DNA of 6,030 bases from Ktedonobacter sp. Its GTDB lineage: Bacteria > Chloroflexota > Ktedonobacteria > Ktedonobacterales > Ktedonobacteraceae. Positions 1 through 5,985 of this stretch are shown piece after piece (position 1 is the stretch's first letter; each line of letters opens with the position of its first letter). The translations under genes and the position numbers were made by a program. The stretch is from NCBI GenBank assembly GCA_003450555.1, contig DMFQ01000131.1:1205-7234 (forward strand), read 5' to 3'. The notes under the pieces were generated by a model that saw only the letters and a list, made by a program, of their open reading frames with translations, was not told the origin of the DNA and searched no databases.

Positions 1-26
1 GTATACACCTTGATGATCCATGGTTG

Positions 27-57
27 AAAAAATCCCGTTGCTCCAAAGAGCAACGGG
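27..57 (-). terminator. Rho-independent terminator of pepF
   Basis: On the minus strand a perfect 10-bp stem (CCCGTTGCTC with GAGCAACGGG, plus-strand arms 34-43 and 48-57) closes a 4-nt loop and is followed by ATTTTTT (plus-strand 27-33). The hairpin begins about 28 bases after the pepF stop. Stem, tight loop and U-tract are all present in the minus direction only; in the plus direction the stem is followed by GG and no T run. It should end the pepF transcript, and probably any read-through from the genes upstream. Confidence 0.93.
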
Positions 58-85
58 GGCATGGTCTGCCTGTTTATGCTTGTTC

Positions 86-1882
86 CTATTGCATCAAGTC
101 TTCCATTTGCGACAGGTGTGACTCAAAGAGTTGCAGAGCCTGGCGCACTGGTTCAGGCGAGGTCATATCTACCCCAGCTTTTTTCAGTAACTCGATACTG
201 TAATCGGAAGAGCCACTGCTGAGAAACTTCAGGTAGCGTTCAACTGCTGGCTTTCCTTCGTGCAGAATTTGCTGTACGAGAGCAGACGCCGCGGAAATGC
301 CGGTAGCATATTGATAGACGTAGAAACTGCTATAGAAATGTGGTATACGGGCCCATTCGATATCGATTAGTTCATCGATGAATGTCTCCCCTCCATAATA
401 CTTCTCTATTAGAGCGCGATAGAGCGCACTGAGTGAATCTGCCGTCAATGCCTCACCTTGTTCCGCTTTGCTATGAATCTGCTGTTCAAATTCCGCGAAC
501 ATCGTTTGGCGGAAGAGGGTGCCACGAAAGCCTTCGAGAGAATGGTTGAGGATGGCCAGCCGTACAGCCCGATCAGAAGTCTTCCTCAACAGATGCTCTG
601 TCAGCAGCCCTTCATTCAGCGTTGAGGCAACCTCGGCCACAAAAATGGTATAGTCACCATACTGGTAGGGCTGGTAATTGCGCGTATAGAAGGAGTGCAG
701 AGAGTGCCCTAGTTCATGGGCAAGCGTATACATGCTATCGCGGTTATTCTGGTAATTCAAGAGAATAAACGGCTGTGTGCTGTACGCTCCGCCACTGTAC
801 GCGCCACCTCGCTTGCCGGAAGTCTCGTACACATCGATCCAACGTCGTGTAAAACCTTGCTTCAGGGTGTCCAAATAATTTTGCCCCAAAGGAGCTAACG
901 CCGCTAGTACCGTATCACACGCTTGCTGATAACTTACCTCTTCCCGCGTTTCCTCAACAATCGGTACGTAGAGATCATACATATGCAATTCATCGAGCTG
1001 CAGGATGCGCTTGCGCAGCTTGAGATAGCGATTAAGCAGAGGAATATGTCCACTGACGGTCTCAATCAGGTTATCATAGACACTGACTGGAATATTGTAG
1101 CGAGCAAGCGCATGTTCGCGACAGGAGTTATAATGGTGCTGGCTCGTGTAAAAAATGTCGGTTTTCACCTGGGCGCCCAACGTCGATGCGATAGTATTAC
1201 GCTGCTTCAAAAAGGTGGTATGCAATCCCTCGAAGGCATCTTTACGCACCTGGCGATTAGTGCTGCGAATGAATAGCTGGTAGTTCCCTTTGGTCAGTTC
1301 TACCTCTTCGCCTGTCTCATTTTTGATGGTGGGAAGCTTTAGATCAGCATTATCGATCATGGTGAAAACGCTTCCTGGAGCATCCGCCATTTCACCTGCC
1401 GCCGCGAGTATCGCCTCAATCTCAGCCGAACGAATGTGCGCACGTTTGCGATTCAGGTCGTGCAACTGTTGTCCATAGAGTGCTAGCTCTGGCGTCTCCT
1501 TGACGAATTGATCAAGCGTAGCTGGTGGCAGAGCCAGGATTTCTGGTTCAATGTATGAGGCAACGGTGGCAAAGCGCACATACAGTTGTACTGCGCGGTC
1601 AGCCATTCCCTGATAGGTACTGTTGGTAGTATCTTCATCTTTGCGCATCGAGGCATAGACGTAGAGGCGCTCTAGTTCTTGCGACAGTTCATCGCGCTTC
1701 CGCAGTACTGTTAGCAGTACTTGTCCACTCTGAGCCAGCGTTCCTGCAATCGCTTCCAGCTCGGGTAAGCGCTGCTGAAGGGCCTGAAAATCATGCTCCC
1801 AATCATCATTTGTTGGAAAGATACTCTCGAGGTTCCAGGTAAATTCCACAGGAATCTCGTCTCGCTTCTTCAAGGTCTGCAA
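86..1882 (-). CDS. pepF: Oligoendopeptidase F (M3B zinc metallopeptidase)
   Basis: A cytoplasmic zinc endopeptidase of the thimet-oligopeptidase superfamily that cleaves short peptides, generally as part of peptide turnover. The product has 598 residues, the normal full length for PepF. The helical N-terminal PepF domain covers about residues 1-200 and the peptidase domain about 200-590. The zinc site is HELGH at 389-393, with E390 catalytic; the third ligand is E417 in VAEVAST. The substrate-loop motif GKRGGAYSGGAYS (356-368) and the C-terminal signature HFYSSFYVYQYATG (515-528) are both family hallmarks. There is no signal peptide or membrane segment. The start is TTG, chosen because AAGGAG lies 7 bases upstream and the first in-frame internal ATG (residue 93) would remove conserved sequence. 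The gene ends in TAG and lies 104 bases after the glycosyltransferase stop, with a long hairpin in the gap. It may have its own promoter or be the last gene of a partly attenuated operon. Confidence 0.96.
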   Translation of the reverse strand: MQTLKKRDEIPVEFTWNLESIFPTNDDWEHDFQALQQRLPELEAIAGTLAQSGQVLLTVLRKRDELSQELERLYVYASMRKDEDTTNSTYQGMADRAVQLYVRFATVASYIEPEILALPPATLDQFVKETPELALYGQQLHDLNRKRAHIRSAEIEAILAAAGEMADAPGSVFTMIDNADLKLPTIKNETGEEVELTKGNYQLFIRSTNRQVRKDAFEGLHTTFLKQRNTIASTLGAQVKTDIFYTSQHHYNSCREHALARYNIPVSVYDNLIETVSGHIPLLNRYLKLRKRILQLDELHMYDLYVPIVEETREEVSYQQACDTVLAALAPLGQNYLDTLKQGFTRRWIDVYETSGKRGGAYSGGAYSTQPFILLNYQNNRDSMYTLAHELGHSLHSFYTRNYQPYQYGDYTIFVAEVASTLNEGLLTEHLLRKTSDRAVRLAILNHSLEGFRGTLFRQTMFAEFEQQIHSKAEQGEALTADSLSALYRALIEKYYGGETFIDELIDIEWARIPHFYSSFYVYQYATGISAASALVQQILHEGKPAVERYLKFLSSGSSDYSIELLKKAGVDMTSPEPVRQALQLFESHLSQMEDLMQ

Positions 1883-1889
1883 TGTTTTT

Positions 1890-1895
1890 CTCCTT
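1890..1895 (-). promoter_or_regulatory. Shine-Dalgarno site of pepF
   Basis: The minus strand reads AAGGAG, then a 7-base spacer (AAAAACA), then TTG. This strong site at ideal distance is what supports the non-ATG start codon of pepF. Confidence 0.85.
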
Positions 1896-1916
1896 AAACA
1901 AGATTATGTATATCAT

Positions 1917-1966
1917 GCGAGGAGTACCATTCCATCTCATAAACGAAATGGAGTAGTACTCCTCGC
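1917..1966 (-). repeat. Long imperfect hairpin between glycosyltransferase and pepF
   Basis: A perfect 11-bp outer arm GCGAGGAGTAC (1917-1927) pairs with GTACTCCTCGC (1956-1966). After one mismatch (1928 with 1955), pairing continues through 1929-1935 with 1948-1954, including one wobble, leaving a 12-base loop (1936-1947). The stem is about 18 bp in all. In the minus direction it is followed by ATGATATACATAATC, which is not a U-tract, so it is not a classical intrinsic terminator. Its place, 20 bases after the glycosyltransferase stop and 21 bases before the pepF Shine-Dalgarno, suggests a processing or mRNA-stability hairpin, or a terminator of the kind that lacks a U-tract. The structure is visible; the role is inferred. 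Confidence 0.7.
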
Positions 1967-1986
1967 GGTTCTCGACTGTACCAGGC

Positions 1987-2937
1987 CTATTCCTCTTCTT
2001 CCAATAAATCTTCCCTATCCCCCCATTTTTCGAGGAAGCGATAGAAATTCCTCTTGGTCAACCTGGTCTGTTCAGCATCGGACAGGCCAGCATGGTGCAG
2101 AACTGGATAACAGGTTACAGGCAAGTTGGGCGTGACGACGATTTCCGCTCCGCTATCTCGTACAGCAAAGTTAAAATCAATGTCCATATAGTAAGGGAAA
2201 CGGTAACCTTCATCGAAGAAACCGACCTTTTTGAGCAAATTCCTCCTGAAAGCCATACAGAGTTTATCCACCGCCTCGACATTCAAGCTCTGGCTTTCTT
2301 CAAAGTGACGTAGATCGTCGGTATGTAAACCATGCAGCCCAGTAATACCTATACTGTCATTCTCCAATGTCTTCGCCAGCGGGGTAAACACATCGCCAGT
2401 AAACTCAACACTACTATCAAGCAGCAGAATATAGCGACCACGGCTCTGCTTCAAACCAATGTTTCGTGCTTCCGCCTCACCCGTCGTACGGCTGATGCGT
2501 AGTACGCGTACACGTGAATCTGAATGTTCTAACACCGCAGCCCAGATACTTAGTTCATCCCGCGAAGCGTTATCGACCAGGACGATCTCAATATCGTAAC
2601 TGCCGACAAAACGCAAAACGCTCTGCAAGCAGCGTTGTGTTTGCTCAAAACTATCGCGAGCCAGAACATTGACCGAAAACAGGCATGTATCAGCTTCATC
2701 AAGCAGCGAAGGCAACTGACGCGCAGTGCGGTAAACATTGCCATCAACCTCGATGCTGGGGAGAATGATTAAATGTGCTCCATGGGGATTATCTTTAATT
2801 GCATAGCCAGCCTCCTCAATTTGCCGTTTCAAGACATCAGCCCGGTCGTATTGTCCTTTTCTACGTAACATATCGCGCTCATGTGAGAGCGCCAGAATAT
2901 CCGCGGGGATTGCATGGCGATATGGCTTCGTGGTCAT
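1987..2937 (-). CDS. Family 2 glycosyltransferase with CysRS-tail-like N-terminal segment
   Basis: The product has 316 residues and two parts. Residues about 14-59 form a helical segment with the pattern R-x3-LRRKGQYDRADVLK...GYAIKDNPHG, which closely resembles the extreme C-terminal tail of cysteinyl-tRNA synthetases. Residues about 85-305 form a GT-A glycosyltransferase resembling GT2 (rhamnosyltransferase-like): beta-strand and VDNAS nucleotide-binding motif (121-125), GEAEARNIGL (153-162), LLLDSS (171-176) at the DXD position, FFDEGYRF (240-247) and YMDID (250-254) at the usual (E/D)D catalytic-base position. The second Asp of DXD is Ser and the usual acidic residue before the catalytic Asp is Met, so metal use or activity may differ. 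There is no membrane helix or signal peptide; the C-terminus is acidic (EDLLEEEE). Donor and acceptor are unknown. The start at 2937 is preferred: GGAAGGA lies 8 bases upstream, whereas the in-frame ATG at 2946 (three residues longer) abuts that site with no spacer. It is probably co-transcribed with the GGT-like gene. Confidence 0.88.
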   Translation of the reverse strand: MTTKPYRHAIPADILALSHERDMLRRKGQYDRADVLKRQIEEAGYAIKDNPHGAHLIILPSIEVDGNVYRTARQLPSLLDEADTCLFSVNVLARDSFEQTQRCLQSVLRFVGSYDIEIVLVDNASRDELSIWAAVLEHSDSRVRVLRISRTTGEAEARNIGLKQSRGRYILLLDSSVEFTGDVFTPLAKTLENDSIGITGLHGLHTDDLRHFEESQSLNVEAVDKLCMAFRRNLLKKVGFFDEGYRFPYYMDIDFNFAVRDSGAEIVVTPNLPVTCYPVLHHAGLSDAEQTRLTKRNFYRFLEKWGDREDLLEEEE

Positions 2938-2945
2938 ACACTCCA

Positions 2946-2952
2946 TCCTTCC
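2946..2952 (-). promoter_or_regulatory. Shine-Dalgarno site deciding the glycosyltransferase start
   Basis: The minus strand reads GGAAGGA, then an 8-base spacer, then ATG at 2937. The upstream in-frame ATG at 2946 overlaps the last A of this site, so it cannot use it at normal spacing. This favours the 316-residue product over a 319-residue one. Confidence 0.6.
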
Positions 2953-2986
2953 GTACTACTAAGTTTTTCTGCCCACAAATCACGTG

Positions 2987-4648
2987 CTACCAACCGAGCG
3001 CAAGACCATCACAGCGAGGGTCGGCAGCTCCCTCAAAAATATGAGTATCTTGATTGACGAGAATTGCTTGAGCATGACCCATACCATCTTCCCACAACCC
3101 TTCTACAATGGTTTGATGACCGAGTAAATCAAGTTCGAGCGGTACACCACTCAGGAAACGCCTCTCCATCATGACCACCTCCGCTATAGTGCGCTCCAGG
3201 TGCTCATCCACTCCGCGCTGACCACCTACTTCTTGCCCTTTATGTGGCGCGGCCATTCTCACCCGCCCGCTCCGCCAACGCGGAGCCGCAATAGCCTGTT
3301 GCACATTCAAGCCAAAATCTATGATGGCGGAAAGCAACTGCACATGGATCTGCGGCTGAGCATCTCCTCCCATTGCCCCCAGAGCTAGATAGGGAGCATC
3401 ATTCTTGAGAACCATCGCGGGTGTAAGGGTGTGCATCGTACGTTTGCCCGGCTGTAAGTAATTCACATGCCGTGGATCAAGTGAGAAGTACGAGCCCCGA
3501 TTATGCAACAATACACCTGTATCACCACCAACAATACCGCTCCCAAAACCATTATAGAGGCTTTGGATTAAAGAGACAACGTTCCCTTCGCTGTCCGCCA
3601 CACAGAGATACATAGTATCGCCATCTTTTTCAAGTCCCGAGGCAAAATATGGCGTCGCCTTCCTGAGGTTAATCCTGGCGCGCTGTTCTTCAGCATACGT
3701 CTTGCTCAAAAGGCGTTCAACCGGTACATCTACAAATGTAGGGTCAGAGACATAGCGGTCTCGGTCAGCGAAGGCCAGCTTTTTCGCTTCTAGGAACAGG
3801 TGCAGGTATTCGGCGGTCTGGTGACCGAGCGACTTCAAATCATAGCCTTCAAGGATATTGAGCATCTCTAATGCAGCTATGCCCTGCGAGTTCGGCGGAA
3901 ATTCGTAGACATCATACCCGCGATAGTTCGTAAAGAGCGGCTCAACCCAATCTGATCGATGCTGCTGCATATCTTCCAGCGAAAGCACACCGCCACAACG
4001 TTGGATATATTCAGTGAGAGCATGCGCAAGCGGGCCACGATAAAAGGCATCACGCCCCTCTTTAGCAAGCATTCGGTAGGTACGGGCCAGGTCTGGCTGT
4101 CGCAAAATGGTGCCAGACTTTAACGGCTGGTCACCTGGCATAAAGACTGATGCTGTACTCTCCCAGCCTTTAAGTAGACGTTCGGCCCGGCGTAGCCAGC
4201 CGCTTAACTTAGGGCTGACAGGCATACCTTCTTCAGCGTACGCGATGGCGGGAGCAAAAATCGTCTCCGCTGAAAGCGTCCCAAAACGATCTAAAGCCTC
4301 AAACCAGCCATCAACTGCTCCCGGAACATTTATAGAAAGCGGCCCTCTCTCAGGAATCTCTTTCAAGTCTCGGGATATAAAATATTCAGGTGTCATCCCG
4401 TTTGGAGCGCGTCCGCTACCATTGAGTGCATGAAGCTTCTTTGATTTTGCCTCCCAGATGAGCATAAAAATATCGCCACCAGCCGAGCAGGTTGATGGAT
4501 AGACAACGGTCATGACCGCATTCGCAGCAATGGCAGCATCGATGGCGTTCCCACCGCGAGTCAGAATGGAGAGGCCAGCCTGAGTAGCAAGGTAGTGCGC
4601 ACAGGCAACCATACCGCGCCTACCCAGCACGGGTTGTTCGAAGAGCAT
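2987..4648 (-). CDS. ggt: Gamma-glutamyltransferase-family Ntn hydrolase (GGT-like)
   Basis: A member of the COG0405 family, whose precursors self-cleave before a Thr that becomes the N-terminal nucleophile; members hydrolyse or transfer gamma-glutamyl groups or act as related amidases. The product has 553 residues from the preferred start. Landmarks: GRRGMVACAH (9-18), GGNAIDAAIA (32-41), GSGRAP with R80 at the position of E. coli GGT Arg114, PGAVDGW (109-115), PPNSQG (251-256), the predicted cleavage site and nucleophile DGD/T345, GFGSGIVGGDTG (367-378), NRGSYFSLDP (383-392), TLTPAM (407-412), GAMGGDAQPQ (424-433), and EDGMGHAQAI plus GAADPRCDG near the end. No signal peptide is visible, so it is predicted cytoplasmic, unlike E. 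coli GGT. Several donor-pocket residues of classical GGT are replaced, which is typical of the YwrD-like branch; glutathione hydrolysis is therefore uncertain. The start at 4648 has GGAG 9 bases upstream. ATG 4663 lacks a site, and ATG 4711 lies in the promoter. Confidence 0.9.
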   Translation of the reverse strand: MLFEQPVLGRRGMVACAHYLATQAGLSILTRGGNAIDAAIAANAVMTVVYPSTCSAGGDIFMLIWEAKSKKLHALNGSGRAPNGMTPEYFISRDLKEIPERGPLSINVPGAVDGWFEALDRFGTLSAETIFAPAIAYAEEGMPVSPKLSGWLRRAERLLKGWESTASVFMPGDQPLKSGTILRQPDLARTYRMLAKEGRDAFYRGPLAHALTEYIQRCGGVLSLEDMQQHRSDWVEPLFTNYRGYDVYEFPPNSQGIAALEMLNILEGYDLKSLGHQTAEYLHLFLEAKKLAFADRDRYVSDPTFVDVPVERLLSKTYAEEQRARINLRKATPYFASGLEKDGDTMYLCVADSEGNVVSLIQSLYNGFGSGIVGGDTGVLLHNRGSYFSLDPRHVNYLQPGKRTMHTLTPAMVLKNDAPYLALGAMGGDAQPQIHVQLLSAIIDFGLNVQQAIAAPRWRSGRVRMAAPHKGQEVGGQRGVDEHLERTIAEVVMMERRFLSGVPLELDLLGHQTIVEGLWEDGMGHAQAILVNQDTHIFEGAADPRCDGLALGW

Positions 4649-4657
4649 ATTGGAAGA

Positions 4658-4661
4658 CTCC
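4658..4661 (-). promoter_or_regulatory. Likely Shine-Dalgarno site of the GGT-like gene
   Basis: GGAG on the minus strand lies 9 bases before ATG 4648. It overlaps the alternative ATG at 4661-4663, which itself has no recognisable site upstream. This supports the 553-residue product, although a 558-residue product from 4663 cannot be excluded. Confidence 0.5.
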
Positions 4662-4699
4662 ATTTCTACGACACAGCACCAACGAACAATATTGTACGT

Positions 4700-4708
4700 A
4701 TTATAGCA
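4700..4708 (-). promoter_or_regulatory. Extended -10 promoter of the GGT-like gene
   Basis: The minus strand contains TGCTATAAT, a perfect extended -10 (TG-N-TATAAT). The hexamer at 17-base spacing (AGTGTC, 4723-4728) is not a -35 consensus, which extended -10 promoters tolerate. The predicted start of transcription is an A near 4693, giving a leader of about 45 nt before ATG 4648. The element overlaps the left edge of the 58-base palindrome by two bases for TATAAT and five for the whole motif, so a cruciform or bound protein there could affect the promoter. Confidence 0.65.
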
Positions 4709-4761
4709 CATAGAACAGCGGCGACACTCTCGCGAGGGTGTCGCCGCTGTTCTATGTGCTA
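4704..4761. repeat. Near-perfect 58-base palindrome between manC and the GGT-like gene
   Basis: Two 24-base arms (4704-4727 and 4738-4761) are exactly complementary. One T/G non-pair (4728 with 4737) separates them from an 8-base self-complementary centre, CTCGCGAG (4729-4736). The arm includes the complete manC stop codon (4759-4761), and the other end overlaps the extended -10 of the next gene. In the minus direction no U-tract follows. In the plus direction the stem is followed, after three bases, by TTTTTT (4765-4770), and the single non-pair becomes a U-G wobble, so the structure looks more like an intrinsic terminator for antisense transcription. For manC mRNA it would form a 3' end hairpin directly at the stop codon. 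Confidence 0.92.
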
Positions 4762-5823
4762 GCCTTTTTTCTGCTGGCTCTCGGCCAGTTCCTTCACTCT
4801 CTGCACATGATCTTTGTGGCAGATCACAGTCTTATCATTCATTTCAACAACGATCACATCTTCCAGGCCAATAGTATAAACCTGGCGCGCTGTATCATTG
4901 TAGACAAAAATATGCTGAGATTCCAGATCTACGTGGCGACCCACGGCACCTATGCCCCGCGCATCAGTGGGGAAGAGCGAGCCGTACTGATCCCAGTTGC
5001 CAACATCATTCCAACCCAGATCGGCGGGAATAACGACAAGCTTTTTCGTCTTCTCCAGGATACCGTGATCGATAGAAATGGGGATCAGATTTGGCCAAAT
5101 TTCATCGATCGTCGAGATTTCCTGTGCTGTTCCCATAGCGTTGACAATAGTATCAATTTTTCGCGCCAGTTCAGGAAGATGTGTTCGCATTTCAGCCAGA
5201 ATCGCCTCTACCTTCCAAATGAACATGCCGCTATTCCACACGTAACGACCATCTTTCAGGTAGCCTTGTGCTGTCCTCAGGTTCGGTTTCTCGACGAAGC
5301 GCTCAGCAAAAAATGCCTGGTGCCCATGTCCTTCATTCACCGGATCAGTAAAACGTATATAACCATAGCCAGTTTCTGGAGCAGTAGGCTTGATACCTAG
5401 AGTCCCAAGATATCCCTGCTCAGCCAATTCATAGGCAAATCGCAGCGACTGCGTAAGCGCCTCAACATTGGCAATTACCGCATCAGCGTGAAACGAGGCC
5501 ATCACTGCTTGAGGATCACGTCGCGCTATAGTCGCGGCAATCCAGGCTATAGCAGGCGCGGTATTGCGTCCCATCGGTTCACCCAGGATGTGACTTATAG
5601 GAATAGAGGGTAAATGCTCATGGACTAGATCAACCATCGAGCGTCCTGTTACAACCCAGGCTCGTTCAGGTGAAATAAGCGGTGCGACCCGCGCCAGTGT
5701 TTCTTGTATCATACTTTGGCCGCTGGGAAGCGGCAGAAATTGCTTAGGGAAACCTGGTGTACTAAGTGGCCACAGCCGTGTTCCACTTCCACCGGCCAGG
5801 ATAACTGCGTTGAGATGTTCCAT
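4759..5823 (-). CDS. manC: Mannose-1-phosphate guanylyltransferase (GDP-mannose synthesis)
   Basis: Catalyses mannose-1-phosphate + GTP to GDP-mannose + diphosphate in the cytoplasm, supplying the donor for mannosylation and for GDP-fucose or GDP-rhamnose synthesis. The 354 residues match the short, stand-alone type, without the fused phosphomannose isomerase cupin domain of about 470-residue ManC/AlgA proteins. Motifs: nucleotide-binding GGSGTRLWPLS (11-21), PKQFLPL (26-32), GEPMGRNTAPAIA (81-93), TGYGYI (151-156), FVEKP (176-180), WNSGMF (196-201), and LGWNDVGNW (269-277) near the start of the C-terminal part. The usual LPADH metal-binding motif reads FHADA (111-115); the Asp (D114) is kept. 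The ATG at 5823 is the only possible start, because an in-frame TGA lies six codons upstream. The ribosome site is poor (AGG 12 bases away). The gene has its own near-consensus promoter at 5914-5942 and ends in TAG inside the large palindrome. Confidence 0.95.
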   Translation of the reverse strand: MEHLNAVILAGGSGTRLWPLSTPGFPKQFLPLPSGQSMIQETLARVAPLISPERAWVVTGRSMVDLVHEHLPSIPISHILGEPMGRNTAPAIAWIAATIARRDPQAVMASFHADAVIANVEALTQSLRFAYELAEQGYLGTLGIKPTAPETGYGYIRFTDPVNEGHGHQAFFAERFVEKPNLRTAQGYLKDGRYVWNSGMFIWKVEAILAEMRTHLPELARKIDTIVNAMGTAQEISTIDEIWPNLIPISIDHGILEKTKKLVVIPADLGWNDVGNWDQYGSLFPTDARGIGAVGRHVDLESQHIFVYNDTARQVYTIGLEDVIVVEMNDKTVICHKDHVQRVKELAESQQKKG

Positions 5824-5861
5824 TCTGAATGTATACCTGCCTCACAACATATGTGTTTTCT

Positions 5862-5897
5862 ACGAACCGCACCCTACTTTGTACATAGTCGGCTCGT
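5862..5897 (-). promoter_or_regulatory. Stem-loop in the manC 5' leader
   Basis: On the minus strand ACGAGCCG (plus 5890-5897) pairs with CGGTTCGT (plus 5862-5869), giving 8 bp with one G-U pair and a 20-nt loop that could hold a small inner CTA/TAG hairpin. It would begin about 10 nt after the predicted transcription start (near 5907) in a leader of about 84 nt. It does not match a riboswitch class I recognise. Further down the leader is the 8-base palindrome ACATATGT (5847-5854), close to the weak ribosome site. Possible roles are 5' end protection or translational control; both are inference. Confidence 0.4.
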
Positions 5898-5913
5898 GTT
5901 AAATGATAGTGGG

Positions 5914-5942
5914 ATTGTATAAGGGTTTGTGGGTTGTGTCAA
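5914..5942 (-). promoter_or_regulatory. Sigma70-type promoter of manC
   Basis: The minus strand has a perfect -35 TTGACA (plus 5937-5942), exactly 17 bases of spacer, and -10 TACAAT (plus 5914-5919), one base off consensus. Transcription should start near 5907-5910, about 84-87 bases before the manC ATG. It is the strongest promoter in the window and should drive manC, with possible read-through into the genes downstream. Confidence 0.85.
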
Positions 5943-5985
5943 ATAGCATGAAACCCAAAGTCCACTGACACTAGCCAGAACACCC

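Noticed and set aside
777..808. Tandem GGAYS repeat in PepF (residues 359-368) as a possible slippage or expansion
   Set aside because: PepF proteins normally carry a similar Gly/Ser/Tyr-rich double motif in this substrate loop, and the codons of the two copies differ.
923..1276. Plus-strand open frame of 117 codons opposite pepF
   Set aside because: It is antisense to conserved pepF sequence, without a ribosome site or recognisable product.
1900..1912. CATAAT-like -10 element just before pepF
   Set aside because: No acceptable -35 lies at 16-18 bases and the sequence is generally AT-rich there, so a separate pepF promoter is possible but not supported.
4107..4433. Plus-strand open frame of 108 codons opposite the GGT-like gene
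   Set aside because: The opposite strand encodes conserved GGT-family sequence throughout; nothing supports expression of this frame.
4738..5400. A 220-codon open frame on the plus strand opposite manC
   Set aside because: It lies entirely antisense to a gene with clear family motifs, begins inside the palindrome, has no recognisable domain or ribosome site, and is best explained as a shadow frame.
1987..5823. The four genes as one new functional system
   Set aside because: The genes are separately recognisable metabolic enzymes with internal promoters and hairpins between them. Common orientation alone does not show a shared pathway, and no defence, toxin or mobile signature is present.
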